From Gemmatimonadaceae bacterium (lineage in GTDB: Bacteria > Gemmatimonadota > Gemmatimonadetes > Gemmatimonadales > Gemmatimonadaceae): a stretch of DNA of 64,000 bases. Position 1 is the first letter of the stretch; every line of letters begins with the position of its first letter. Positions 49,783-58,356 of the stretch are shown piece by piece. The position numbers and the translations under genes were made by a program. The notes under the pieces were generated by a model. The model saw only the letters and a program-made list of their open reading frames with translations, did not search any database and had not been told where the DNA came from. The stretch is from positions 62,001 through 126,000 of the forward strand of contig JAICWO010000008.1 in the NCBI GenBank assembly GCA_025934775.1, given 5' to 3'.

Positions 49783-50309
49783 GGGCGATCGTCGTATTCG
49801 TGCTCACCTTCGTCGTCGGCATCGCCGCGGCAAGCGGAGCGAAGATCGCGATGACCAAGTCGCCGGCGGCGAAAGTCGCCGACAGCGGCGCGGTCGCCGG
49901 CGACTCCGCCACGAGCGCCGCGAAATCGGCGCACACCGACACCGCCATAGCCGCCGCGACGACGCCGGTCACGCCGCCCGGCGACACGCTTCCCGTTGCC
50001 GCGGCGAAGAAGCCGCTCACATTCGACAGCGCTGCGTCGAAAGCGGCGCCGCCCTCGGGAGCGACGCCACCGGCGATCCCTCCGCAGAGCGACTCCGCCG
50101 TCAAAGAGCGCGAAGGCCGTCTCGCCAAGGTGTTCACGTCGATGGACGCGAAACAGGCCGCGAAGGTGCTCGAGCACATGAGTGATGGCGACGTGCAGAT
50201 CATCCTCGGCTACGTCGGGCCCCGGCAAGCCGCGGCAATTCTCGCCGAGCTGCCGCCCGAGCGAGTCGCGCTGATCAGCAAGCAGACCATCCAGGGAGGG
50301 AAGCGATGA
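49779..50309 (+). CDS. MotE-like protein (MgtE N-domain type)
   Basis: 176 residues with one N-terminal membrane helix (IVVFVLTFVVGIAAASGA, about 4-21), an Ala/Thr/Pro-rich linker and a C-terminal MgtE-N/MotE-like helical repeat (LAKVFTSMDAKQAAKVLEHMSDGDVQIILGYVGPRQAAAILAELPPERVALI). MotE is a chaperone for the stator protein MotC in other bacteria; motC is not present here. The place between fliJ and fliK is usual. Confidence 0.82.
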   Translation: MRAIVVFVLTFVVGIAAASGAKIAMTKSPAAKVADSGAVAGDSATSAAKSAHTDTAIAAATTPVTPPGDTLPVAAAKKPLTFDSAASKAAPPSGATPPAIPPQSDSAVKEREGRLAKVFTSMDAKQAAKVLEHMSDGDVQIILGYVGPRQAAAILAELPPERVALISKQTIQGGKR

Positions 50310-51745
50310 TCCAGTCCGTGGGCGCGCGCGGGATCGCCGCGCAGGACACGACAGCGGCGCGCGACGCACAGGACGATGCCGCGCCGGGAGCGTTCGCGGG
50401 AATTCTTGCCGGCGTGATGAACGCCGCCGCGCCGGCGATCGACGCGAAGCAGAAGCCCACAGGAACGTCGGAGCTCGACGGCAAAGGGGATGACGACGCG
50501 CCGGACGGCACCGCGTCAACGAGCGGCAGCACGAGCGACCCAAAGGCCGGGACATCGGCGACGACGGCGACCACCTCCGTCACCGATGTCGTGCGCTCGA
50601 TCGCCGCGCTCGATCCGCAGCTCCAAGCCAAACTCGCACGCGTGATGGACCGCATGCGCGCCGAGACAGGCCACGACGTGCACGTCGTCGAGACCTATAG
50701 AAGCCAGGCGCGCCAGAACGCGCTCTATGAGCAAGGGCGCGAGACGCCTGGACCCGTCGTGACGTGGACGCAGAGCTCGAAGCACACGCAAGGGCGAGCG
50801 GTCGACGTGACGCTCGACGGCGGCGCCGCCGGTCCGGACGCCTACGCCGCGCTCCAGCGCATCGCGCGCGAAGAAGGGTTGCGCACGCTCGGCGCGCGCG
50901 ATCCGGGGCATCTCGAGCTTTCCGGAACGACGGGCGCGGCGAATGACGCGTCGGCGTCCATTCCCAATAGGCCGGTTGACGCGACAGCTCAGGGCGATGG
51001 GCGTGTGCCGATCACGAATCTCTCAAAGTTCGCGCAGGTGTCGCGCGTCGCCGCCGTGGCGACGACGGCGGCGGTGGCACAGCCGGCGCGCGTCGCGAAC
51101 GTCGCCAAACCGACATCGGCGACCGCGGTGGCGCCCGTCAACGATTCGAAATCTCACACGAGCGGCGGCGGCGCCCGCTCGGACACGAGCGATCGCGGCG
51201 CCTCGGGACAGCCGCAGGCGCGCACGCCGTACAGCGCGCTCGGCACCACGATCGCCGCACGCGGATCAACGACGTTCACGCCGGCGGCCACAGGCAGCGA
51301 CGTCGGTTCGACGGCCGCCGCGAGGGCCGAGAAGATTCTCGCGGCGCTCGACAGCGCGCCGGCGCGCCCGGTCACACAAATCACGATGGCCGTCGACACC
51401 GGCAGCGGCGCGAGCGATCGCGTGCAGGTCGCGATGCGCGGCTCGGCCGTGAACACGACCATCGACGCGGCGGACCCACGCGCGGCGCAGGCGATGAGCA
51501 CGCGCGCCGACGAGCTGGTGCGGGCGCTCAACCGCGACGGCATCGAGGTGGATTCGCTGCGCGTACGCGCGGCGAGCACCGGTGCATCAACCGTGGTCCA
51601 GGCGGGACAGAACGGCTCCGGCCCCTCGATGAACTCGCGCTTCGAGCGCGGAAGCGCGTGGGACCAGAGCAGGCAGCGGTCGCAGGACGGCCGCCGACAG
51701 CACAATCGCGAACAGCGCGAACAGCGCGGAGGCAGAAAGCAGTGA
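50306..51745 (+). CDS. fliK: FliK-type hook-length protein with embedded M15 zinc peptidase domain
   Basis: 479 residues. Residues about 93-205 read as a peptidase M15 (L-Ala-D-Glu or D-Ala-D-Ala peptidase type). They contain HDVHVVETYRSQARQNALYEQG, the metal motif SKHTQGRAVDV (SxHxxGxAxD, about 157-168) and DPGHLEL (second His, about 200). Residues about 355-435 match the FliK C-terminal hook domain (ITMAVDTGSGASDRVQVAMR, AMSTRADELVRALNRDGIEVDSLRVR). Between and around are Ser/Thr/Ala-rich linkers; the tail is Gln/Arg-rich. Position before flgD is that of fliK. The protein may therefore control hook length and cut peptidoglycan after export. FliK with a peptidase is not a standard arrangement. 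Confidence 0.82.
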   Translation: MIQSVGARGIAAQDTTAARDAQDDAAPGAFAGILAGVMNAAAPAIDAKQKPTGTSELDGKGDDDAPDGTASTSGSTSDPKAGTSATTATTSVTDVVRSIAALDPQLQAKLARVMDRMRAETGHDVHVVETYRSQARQNALYEQGRETPGPVVTWTQSSKHTQGRAVDVTLDGGAAGPDAYAALQRIAREEGLRTLGARDPGHLELSGTTGAANDASASIPNRPVDATAQGDGRVPITNLSKFAQVSRVAAVATTAAVAQPARVANVAKPTSATAVAPVNDSKSHTSGGGARSDTSDRGASGQPQARTPYSALGTTIAARGSTTFTPAATGSDVGSTAAARAEKILAALDSAPARPVTQITMAVDTGSGASDRVQVAMRGSAVNTTIDAADPRAAQAMSTRADELVRALNRDGIEVDSLRVRAASTGASTVVQAGQNGSGPSMNSRFERGSAWDQSRQRSQDGRRQHNREQREQRGGRKQ

Positions 51746-52506
51746 TCAACTCGATTCCAACATCGTTGCGCTCGGCGGTGAGCAGCTTTCTGCCGGCCGT
51801 GCGCATGGACGCAACGACCGGCGGCAGCACCGCGGCCCCCGTGAGCACCGCGACGACGGCGAGCGCCGCCGCGGCGGCATCGGCGCAAGCGGCGGGGCCG
51901 GGCGGCGCGCTCGGCAAGGACGAATTTATGAAAATGCTCATCGCCCAGCTGCAGAATCAGGATCCGCTCGATCCCATGCAGGGCGATCAGATGGCCACGC
52001 AGCTCGCGCAATTCTCGAGCCTCGAGCAGCTGCAGGACATCAATACTTCGCTCACCGACCAGCAGACGTCGCAGTCGTCGCTCCTCGGCGCGATCCAGGC
52101 GAACGCCGCGGTCGGGATGATCGGGCACACCGTGGTGGCGCAGGGCAACGAGGTGCAGCTCGGCGGGTCGAACGGCGCGTCGAACGTGACCGTCAACCTC
52201 GCGAGCGCGGGCGTCTCGGGCACGCTGCACATCTACGACGCGAGCGGGCGCGAGGTCGGCTCGCGCGCGGTCGGCGCGCTCAGCGCCGGCAAGCAAACGA
52301 TCGACATCGGCTCGGCGGCCGACGGCCTGCCCGACGGCTCGTACACCTACTCGCTCGACGTGAAGAGCGGCGCGGGCACCGCCGTGGACGTGTCCACGTA
52401 CACCGTCGGCAAGGTCGACGGCGTGAGCACCGGCACGAACGGGCTCGTACTCACCGCGGGCGGGCTCACGATTCCGTACGCGAACGTCACACAGATCCTG
52501 AACTGA
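51742..52506 (+). CDS. flgD: FlgD hook cap / hook assembly scaffold
   Basis: 254 residues. LGKDEFMKMLIAQLQNQDPLDPMQGDQMATQLAQFSSLEQL (about 72-110) is the FlgD N-terminal signature; VGMIGHTVVAQGNEVQL and a FlgD Ig-like domain (GTLHIYDASGREVGSRAVG) follow. The start is a GTG at 51742 overlapping the FliK stop as GTGA, with GGAGG upstream. Caps the growing hook. Confidence 0.94.
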   Translation: MINSIPTSLRSAVSSFLPAVRMDATTGGSTAAPVSTATTASAAAAASAQAAGPGGALGKDEFMKMLIAQLQNQDPLDPMQGDQMATQLAQFSSLEQLQDINTSLTDQQTSQSSLLGAIQANAAVGMIGHTVVAQGNEVQLGGSNGASNVTVNLASAGVSGTLHIYDASGREVGSRAVGALSAGKQTIDIGSAADGLPDGSYTYSLDVKSGAGTAVDVSTYTVGKVDGVSTGTNGLVLTAGGLTIPYANVTQILN

Positions 52507-52557
52507 CCCTCCGCTCGCTCGACTTCGTTCTCTTCTTCTCTCCCCTCAGGAGTATCC

Positions 52558-53880
52558 ATGCTTCGCTCGCTGTCATCGGCCGTATCCGGCCTTCGGAATC
52601 AGCAGACCAAAATGGACGTCATCGGCAACAACGTGTCGAACGTGAACACCGTCGCGTTCAAGGCCGGCCGCGTCACGTTCAAAGAAGGGTTCTCGCAGCT
52701 CGTCGAGAGCGCGAGCCGCCCGGTGAACGGCTCCGGGGGCACGAACCCGCTCGAGGTGGGCCTCGGCTCGCAGATCGGCAGCATCGATACCGTGTTCACC
52801 CAGGGCAACCTCGAGATGACTGGTCAGAACACCGATCTCGCGATCCAGGGGAATTCGTTCTTCGTGCTGAAGAACGGCAACGAGTCGTTCTACACGCGCG
52901 CGGGCAACTTCCAGGTGGACGGCAGCGGCATGCTCGTCTCCGGCAACAACGGCTACGCCGTGCAGGGCCGCCTGGCGACCGACGGCAAGCTCGATCCGCA
53001 GGTGACGAGCCTCCGCATTCCGATCGGCCAGACGTCGCCCGCGAACGCGACGACGAAGATCACGATCGACGGCAATCTCGACGCGTCGGCGGCCGCGTTC
53101 GACAAGGGCGGCGCGGCGGCCGTCGATCCGCTCGACCCCACGCAGCGCGCGCTGCCGCAGAACGCGAACTCGTTCAAAGATCTCTCAATTACCGCGTACG
53201 ACTCCCTCGGCAGCAAGCACGAGGTGAAGCTCGTGATGTGGAAGACGGGCGCGAACCAGTGGGATTGGAAAGCCGATCCGTCGGGCATGGACATCTCGAG
53301 CGCCGGCATCACCGAGGTGAAGGGCACGCATCCGATCACATTCAAGAGCGACGGCACCGTCGATACGAGCACCGGATTCACGATGCCGGAGGTCAAGTTC
53401 ACCCCGAAGGACGGCGCGGCCGATGTCGACGTGAAGCTGGATCTCGGCTCCGACGTCAATGGACTGACGCAGTTCGCCGGATCGTCGAACGCGGTGATGC
53501 GCGATCAGGACGGCTACACCAACGGCACGCTTCAGAGCTACACGATCGATACGACCGGCACGATCAACGGCTCGTTCAGCAACGGGACCTCGCAGGTGCT
53601 CGGGCAGGTGCTGCTCGCCGATTTCAACAATCCGACCGGCATGGCGACCGCCGGCGACAACATGTATCAACCGACGGCCAACTCCGGCGCGGCGGTCGCG
53701 GGCTACTCCGGCGAGGGCGTCAACTCCACGATCGCGAGCGGCGCATTAGAGATGTCGAATGTCGACCTCGCGCAGGAGTTCACGAACATGATCGTCGCGC
53801 AGCGCGGCTTCCAGGCCAACGGCCGCGTCATCACGACGAGCGATCAGATGCTCCAGGATCTGGTGAACCTCAAGCAGTAA
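52558..53880 (+). CDS. flgE: FlgE flagellar hook protein
   Basis: 440 residues, normal for FlgE. N-terminus LRSLSSAVSGLRNQQTKMDVIGNNVSNVNTVAFKAGRVTF, internal AIQGNSFFVLKNG, and C-terminal helix ALEMSNVDLAQEFTNMIVAQRGFQANGRVITTSDQMLQDLVNL. Variable middle domain between about 150 and 330. GGAG upstream of the ATG. Ends this operon; a terminator follows. Confidence 0.97.
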   Translation: MLRSLSSAVSGLRNQQTKMDVIGNNVSNVNTVAFKAGRVTFKEGFSQLVESASRPVNGSGGTNPLEVGLGSQIGSIDTVFTQGNLEMTGQNTDLAIQGNSFFVLKNGNESFYTRAGNFQVDGSGMLVSGNNGYAVQGRLATDGKLDPQVTSLRIPIGQTSPANATTKITIDGNLDASAAAFDKGGAAAVDPLDPTQRALPQNANSFKDLSITAYDSLGSKHEVKLVMWKTGANQWDWKADPSGMDISSAGITEVKGTHPITFKSDGTVDTSTGFTMPEVKFTPKDGAADVDVKLDLGSDVNGLTQFAGSSNAVMRDQDGYTNGTLQSYTIDTTGTINGSFSNGTSQVLGQVLLADFNNPTGMATAGDNMYQPTANSGAAVAGYSGEGVNSTIASGALEMSNVDLAQEFTNMIVAQRGFQANGRVITTSDQMLQDLVNLKQ

Positions 53881-53909
53881 GCTCGGCGCGCGAGCGGGGA
53901 GCACGCGAT

Positions 53910-53958
53910 CGGCGGCGGGAGACCGGAACGATTCGGTCTGCCGCCGTCTCGTTTTTTT
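53910..53958 (+). terminator. Intrinsic terminator after flgE
   Basis: A GC-rich hairpin (CGGCGGCGGGAGACCG pairing imperfectly with CGGTCTGCCGCCG) followed by seven T at 53952-53958. Confidence 0.88.
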
Positions 53959-54132
53959 GAAGGCATCGAATCCGGCAGAAGCGACCGGCAATTCCGTCCC
54001 GATTCGGCGGGGAAAATTCTGCCGAGAGCCACTCCGGAGGACGAAACTTCCCCGTCGCACCGAGCGCTCGGCCAGCCCCGCAAATCATTGTCATACAAAG
54101 CGTTGAATGACAGAACGCGGCGAGCTGCGGCA

Positions 54133-54148
54133 TGGTATGGCCCCTGCC
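54133..54148 (+). promoter_or_regulatory. Weak sigma-54-like element before fliL
   Basis: TGGTATGGCCCCTGCC, with GG and GC spaced by 10 bases. It shares TGG-T and CCTGCC with the element before flgB. About 83 bp before fliL. Confidence 0.3.
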
Positions 54149-54230
54149 TTTGCCCGTCGCGTCGTTTCTCGCTCGCAGTCGCACCCCGCCGTTCCGGTCC
54201 CTCGTCCCTCCCGCACCACCACTCCCGCCC

Positions 54231-54731
54231 ATGGCGACACAGGCCATCGAACAAGCCGCCGGATCAGAGCCCGGCGCCGCGGCACCCAAGCGCAGGCGTC
54301 CGATCGTGCTGATCCTCGCGATCGTCGGCATTCTCGCCGGCGGCGGCGTTGGACAGTTCCTCGTCGGACCGGTGCTCGCGAAAAGGCGCGCGGCCGCGCC
54401 GGCCGCGAAGAGCGCCGAGTCGTCGGGGCCGTCGATCGTGCATCCGATCGAGAATCTCGTGTTGAATCCGGCGGGCAGCGGCGGGACGCGCTTCCTCATG
54501 GTCACGGCCACGTTCGAGCTGCGGGACGGCAGCGTCGATCAGGCGATGAAGGATCGTGAAGCCGAAGTGCGCGACCACATCCTCGCGCTGCTCGGCAAGA
54601 AGACGGTCGACGAGCTCACGGACTTCACGAAGCGCGATTCGATCAAGGCCGAAGTGCTCCACGAAGTGCAGTCGCTCTTTCCACAGGGCGACGTCCGGCA
54701 GGTCTTCTTTCCGCAGTTCGTGATCCAATGA
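54231..54731 (+). CDS. fliL: FliL basal-body-associated protein
   Basis: 166 residues, one N-terminal membrane helix (IVLILAIVGILAGGGVGQFLV, about 22-44) and a periplasmic domain (HPIENLVLNPAGSGGTRFLMVTATFELRD, DHILALLGKKTVDELTDFTKRDSIK). Family motifs fit FliL, which supports the stator. ATG 54231 lies directly before the conserved region; an upstream in-frame start is not supported. Overlaps fliM by 4 bases. Confidence 0.92.
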   Translation: MATQAIEQAAGSEPGAAAPKRRRPIVLILAIVGILAGGGVGQFLVGPVLAKRRAAAPAAKSAESSGPSIVHPIENLVLNPAGSGGTRFLMVTATFELRDGSVDQAMKDREAEVRDHILALLGKKTVDELTDFTKRDSIKAEVLHEVQSLFPQGDVRQVFFPQFVIQ

Positions 54732-55762
54732 GCACTCCGCGCGCGCCCCGCACCTCGGAGCAACTGTCGCAGACGGACATCGACCGGCTGATGTTGGGCA
54801 CGCCGCCCGAGCAGCCGGTGATCCAGCATCGCGGCACGCCCGACGTTCAGGTTTACGATTTTCGCCGGCCACACCGCGTCTCGCGCGACCGCCTGCGGAC
54901 GCTCGAGGCGATGTACGGCCGGCTCGTGAAATCGCTCGAGGGCTGGTTGATGGGCCGCGTGCGCGGCGTGGTCGACCTGCACCTGGTGAGCGTGGAGCAG
55001 ATCTCGTTCGGCGAGTACGTGCTCTCGCTGCCGGCGAGCTGCAATTCGTTCATCCTCGACATCAAGGATCAGGGCGGCGACGACGCGGTGGGCGAGCAGG
55101 CGGTGGTCGACATCGGCCGCGAGCTCGCGTTCTTCCTCGTCGATCGACTGTTCGGCGGCGGCTCGGATTCGACGATTCTCGATCGCGCGCTCACGCCGAT
55201 CGAGCGCCTCGCCGTGCGCGTGGTCGCCGAGCGGATCATGTCGCTCGTGCACGAGATCTGGGAAGATCACATCGAGCTCGATCTCAACCTCACGGGCTTC
55301 GAGTCGATCCCCGAGATCATCCAGGCGGCGGCGCGCGAAGCGCCGGTGCTCGTCACGAACATCGACGCAAGCTTCGCGGGCACGTCGAGTCTCATCTCCG
55401 TCTGCCTGCCGCTCTCGGTGCTCGAGAAGTTCTTCGTGCAAGGCACCAGCTCCAAGGCGATGCAGCACGTCGCCCGGCGCGAGCTGCCGGGCCAGCGCGT
55501 GGTCACCGAGAACGCGCTCCGCCGCACGCGCATCGAAGTCGCCGCGCGGCTGCCGGAATTCCGGCTCTCGATGCGCGACATCGCCGGCCTCACCGCGGGG
55601 AGCATGCTGTCCACCGGCATTCCCGTCGACACGAACGTGCAGCTCCTCGTCGGCGATCAGCCGCGCTTCACCAGCGCGCCAGGCCGCGTTGGACGCAAGC
55701 TCGCCGTGCGCGTGCTCGACACGCTCTCCGCCGCTCCCCTTCCCGCAACTCTCGACGAGTAG
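54728..55762 (+). CDS. fliM: FliM switch protein
   Basis: 344 residues. LSQTDIDRLMLG near the N-terminus (about 12-23) is the CheY-P binding motif; the middle domain has VYDFRRPHRVSRDRLRTLEAMYGRLVKSL; the C-terminal SpoA domain (VAARLPEFRLSMRDIAGLTAGSML) pairs with FliN. Component of the C-ring that sets rotation direction. Confidence 0.95.
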   Translation: MSTPRAPRTSEQLSQTDIDRLMLGTPPEQPVIQHRGTPDVQVYDFRRPHRVSRDRLRTLEAMYGRLVKSLEGWLMGRVRGVVDLHLVSVEQISFGEYVLSLPASCNSFILDIKDQGGDDAVGEQAVVDIGRELAFFLVDRLFGGGSDSTILDRALTPIERLAVRVVAERIMSLVHEIWEDHIELDLNLTGFESIPEIIQAAAREAPVLVTNIDASFAGTSSLISVCLPLSVLEKFFVQGTSSKAMQHVARRELPGQRVVTENALRRTRIEVAARLPEFRLSMRDIAGLTAGSMLSTGIPVDTNVQLLVGDQPRFTSAPGRVGRKLAVRVLDTLSAAPLPATLDE

Positions 55763-55765
55763 ATC

Positions 55766-56122
55766 ATGAACCAAGCCGACATCGACGCCCTGACCGCCTC
55801 CGCGCAGTCGCAGCGCGCGCCCGAATTGAACGAGCTCGGGAGCGGCGTCACCAGCACCGCCGAAGTGCCGCTCGCGATGCTGATGGATCTCACGCTGCCG
55901 CTCTCGATCGAGCTGGGACGCACGCGCATGACGGTGCAGGACATTCTCCGGCTCGGCCGCGGATCGGTCGTGCAGCTCGAGCGCCTGGCCGGCGAGCCGA
56001 TCGATCTCTACGTCGCGGACCGCCGCTTCGCCGAGGGCGAAGTCGTGGTGCTCGGCGAGCATTTCGGCGTGCGCATCACGCGCATCATCTCGAATCTCGC
56101 CGCCGCCGAGGGCACCGCGTGA
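55766..56122 (+). CDS. fliN: FliN switch protein
   Basis: 118 residues. C-terminal SpoA domain (PLAMLMDLTLPLSIELGRTRMTVQDILRLGRGSVVQLERLAGEPIDLYVADRRFAEGEVVVLGEHFGVRITRI). The N-terminus MNQADIDALTASAQ resembles the LSQxEIDAL motif by which FliM or FliY bind CheY-P, which most FliN lack. Overlaps the fliO-fliP gene by 4 bases. Confidence 0.94.
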   Translation: MNQADIDALTASAQSQRAPELNELGSGVTSTAEVPLAMLMDLTLPLSIELGRTRMTVQDILRLGRGSVVQLERLAGEPIDLYVADRRFAEGEVVVLGEHFGVRITRIISNLAAAEGTA

Positions 56123-57300
56123 CGTTTGGCTCGATGGTGGGCGTGCTGCTCACGCTGGGATTCGTCCTCGCGCTGCTCGGCCTCGCCCTCAAGCTGCTCA
56201 AGCGATTCGCTCCCGTCGCGACGGGCTCGGCGCGGCTCCGCATGGAGATCGTGCAGCGGCTGGCGCTCGGCCCCAAGCAGGGGATCGCGGTGATTCGCGT
56301 CGGCGAGCGGATCGTGGCGGTCTCGGTCGGTGAAGGCGGTGTGAATCGGTTGTTCGAGCTCGAGTCGAACGAGCTCCGCGACGCGGCGGAGGCCGCGCAC
56401 GATGCAGGTGAACGCAGCGAAACTCGGCCGAACTCGCCGCTCGACTTCCGGTCGGCGTTGAAGGGCGCGCTCAAGACGGCGGGGCTCGTGGTGGCGTTCG
56501 CGCTCGTCTCGCTGCCAACATCGCACGTCGCGCGAGCGCAGACGGCTTCCGCCAAAGCGCCGGCGGCGATGGTGCAGAAGCTGGCAAGCAGCGCGAGCCT
56601 GAAGGCGGCCGCGCCGGCCGGCCCGGCGGGCATTCCGAATCTCGACCTCCGCGTCGGCAACGGCGACGGTCTGCATCTGAGCGGGACCGTCGGCGTGGTC
56701 GTGATGATGGGCATGCTCACGCTGCTCCCGACGCTGCTGCTGATGATGACGGGTTTTACGAGAATCCTCATCGTACTCAACTTTCTGCGGCAGGCGCTCG
56801 GGACGCAGAGCGTGCCGCCGACACAGCTCGTGGCGGCGCTCGCCCTGCTGCTCACCGGGTTCGTGATGGCGCCGACGCTGAGCGAGTTCAATCGCACGGC
56901 GCTCACGCCGTGGATGGACGGGCAGATCGATCAGAGTCAGATGATGCAGATCGGCGCGAAGCCGTTTCGCGCGTTCATGCTGCGCCAGACGCGGCGCAAC
57001 GATCTCGAGACGTTCGTCCGGATGGGCGGCGGCCCCCAGCCCGCCACGGTCGGCGACGTGCCGCTCGTGACGCTGACGTCGGCCTTCGTGATCAGCGAGC
57101 TGCGCACCGCGTTCCAGATCGGCTTCGCGCTCTTCCTCCCGTTCATCGTGATCGACGTGGCCGTGTCGTCGGTGCTCATGAGCATGGGCATGTTCATGCT
57201 CCCGCCGGCGATGATCTCGCTGCCGTTCAAGCTGCTGCTGTTCGTGCTGGTGGACGGCTGGTCGTTGATTGTGCAAAGTCTCATTACAAGTTTCAAATAA
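56119..57300 (+). CDS. fliP: FliO-FliP fusion of the flagellar export gate
   Basis: One uninterrupted 393-residue frame. Residues about 1-105 are FliO-like: a membrane helix (VGVLLTLGFVLALLGLALKLL) and a cytoplasmic domain with EIVQRLALGPKQGIAVIRVGERIVAVSVGEGGV. Residues about 118-142 look like an internal cleavable FliP signal (GLVVAFALVSLPTSHVARAQ). FliP follows (LTLLPTLLLMMTGFTRILIVLNFLRQALGTQSVPP, FVISELRTAFQIGFALFLPFIVIDVAVSSVLMSMGM). Maturation at the signal might release FliP from FliO. FliP is the pore core; FliO helps it assemble. Confidence 0.93.
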   Translation: MTFGSMVGVLLTLGFVLALLGLALKLLKRFAPVATGSARLRMEIVQRLALGPKQGIAVIRVGERIVAVSVGEGGVNRLFELESNELRDAAEAAHDAGERSETRPNSPLDFRSALKGALKTAGLVVAFALVSLPTSHVARAQTASAKAPAAMVQKLASSASLKAAAPAGPAGIPNLDLRVGNGDGLHLSGTVGVVVMMGMLTLLPTLLLMMTGFTRILIVLNFLRQALGTQSVPPTQLVAALALLLTGFVMAPTLSEFNRTALTPWMDGQIDQSQMMQIGAKPFRAFMLRQTRRNDLETFVRMGGGPQPATVGDVPLVTLTSAFVISELRTAFQIGFALFLPFIVIDVAVSSVLMSMGMFMLPPAMISLPFKLLLFVLVDGWSLIVQSLITSFK

Positions 57301-57303
57301 CCC

Positions 57304-57573
57304 ATGTCCCACGCCCTCGTCGTCGACCTCGCGCGCAACGCCATCATGCTCGCCCTGCTCATCGCCGGGCCGATGCTCGCCGTCGCCCTGCTCGTCGGGC
57401 TCACGGTCAGCGTGCTCCAGGCCGTGACGCAGATCCAGGAACAGACGCTCGCCTTCGTGCCCAAGCTCGTCGGCGTGAGCGCGGTGTTCCTCCTCGCGCT
57501 GCCGTGGGTGCTCCAGCTCCTCGTGAAGTACACGACGGAGCTCTTTCGCAGCCTGCCGTCGCTCATCTCCTGA
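57304..57573 (+). CDS. fliQ: FliQ export gate protein
   Basis: 89 residues, two membrane helices (about 14-40 and 55-77). LIAGPMLAVALLVGLTVSVLQAVTQIQEQTLAFVPKLV is the family signature. Four to five copies surround FliP and FliR in the gate. Three bp after fliP. Confidence 0.96.
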   Translation: MSHALVVDLARNAIMLALLIAGPMLAVALLVGLTVSVLQAVTQIQEQTLAFVPKLVGVSAVFLLALPWVLQLLVKYTTELFRSLPSLIS

Positions 57574-57579
57574 CCGGCG

Positions 57580-58356
57580 ATGCTCGACCTCTTCGCTCCC
57601 GGCTCGCCCCAGACCCTCGTGCTCCTGATCGCGCGCATCGGAGGGCTGGTGCTCATCGCGCCCGTCTTCTCCACGCAGACGATTCCGGCAACGGTGAAGA
57701 CGTCGATCACGATCCTGCTCGCCGTGCTGCTGCAGCCCATGGCGCTGGCCCATGCGACGGCGATCCCGCAGATCACGCCCGAGACGTTCGTGGGCGAGAT
57801 GATCGTCGGCCTCGCGCTCGGCTTGGGCGCCGCGCTGCTCGTCGGGGCGGCGAGCGTCGCCGGCGACCTGATCGGCATGCAGATCGGCCTCTCCGGCGCC
57901 GCGGTGCTCGATCCGATGAACAACTCGTCCGAGAACGTCCTCGGCACGTTCGCCAATCTGTTCGCGGTCACCGTGCTGCTCGCCGTCGATGCGCACATCG
58001 TGATGATCGACGCCGTCGCGCGGAGCCTGCGCGCGCTTCCGATCGGAGGCGGGCTCCACGCGGAAGGGCTGCACGCGATGGTGAAGAGCGCGAACGTGCT
58101 GTTCGCGCTCGGCCTCCAGTTCGCCGCGCCCGTGGTGGCGGCGGTGCTCGTCGCCAACACGGCGCTCGCCATCCTGAGCCGCGCGGCGCCGCAGTTCAAC
58201 ATTCTCTCGGTCGCGTTCCCGGTGCAGATCGGCATCGGTCTGGTGGCCCTCGGCGCGTCGATCCCCTTCATCGGCGCGTTCTATCACGGCTTCAGCGGCG
58301 TGTACAGCGCGTCGCTCGACCACGTGTTCACGGCGTTCACGCGCGGAGCTCCCTGA
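57580..58356 (+). CDS. fliR: FliR export gate protein
   Basis: 258 residues, multi-pass membrane protein. LIARIGGLVLIAPVFSTQTIPATVKTSITILLAVLLQP and IGLSGAAVLDPMNNSSENVLGTFANLFAV fit FliR. One copy completes the pore with FliP5FliQ4. Its stop TGA shares an A with the flhB ATG. Confidence 0.95.
   Translation: MLDLFAPGSPQTLVLLIARIGGLVLIAPVFSTQTIPATVKTSITILLAVLLQPMALAHATAIPQITPETFVGEMIVGLALGLGAALLVGAASVAGDLIGMQIGLSGAAVLDPMNNSSENVLGTFANLFAVTVLLAVDAHIVMIDAVARSLRALPIGGGLHAEGLHAMVKSANVLFALGLQFAAPVVAAVLVANTALAILSRAAPQFNILSVAFPVQIGIGLVALGASIPFIGAFYHGFSGVYSASLDHVFTAFTRGAP

Larger units (their letters stand above)
53881..54230. other. 350-bp intergenic region between flgE and fliL
   Basis: It holds a strong terminator in the first 80 bp and a weak sigma-54-like element (54133-54148). 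I see no convincing coding frame, tRNA or repeat in the rest. Confidence 0.6.

Noticed and set aside
56910-58355. N-terminal extension of flhB
   Set aside because: This stretch is out of frame with fliP, fliQ and fliR, which are clearly coding; FlhB starts normally at 58356.
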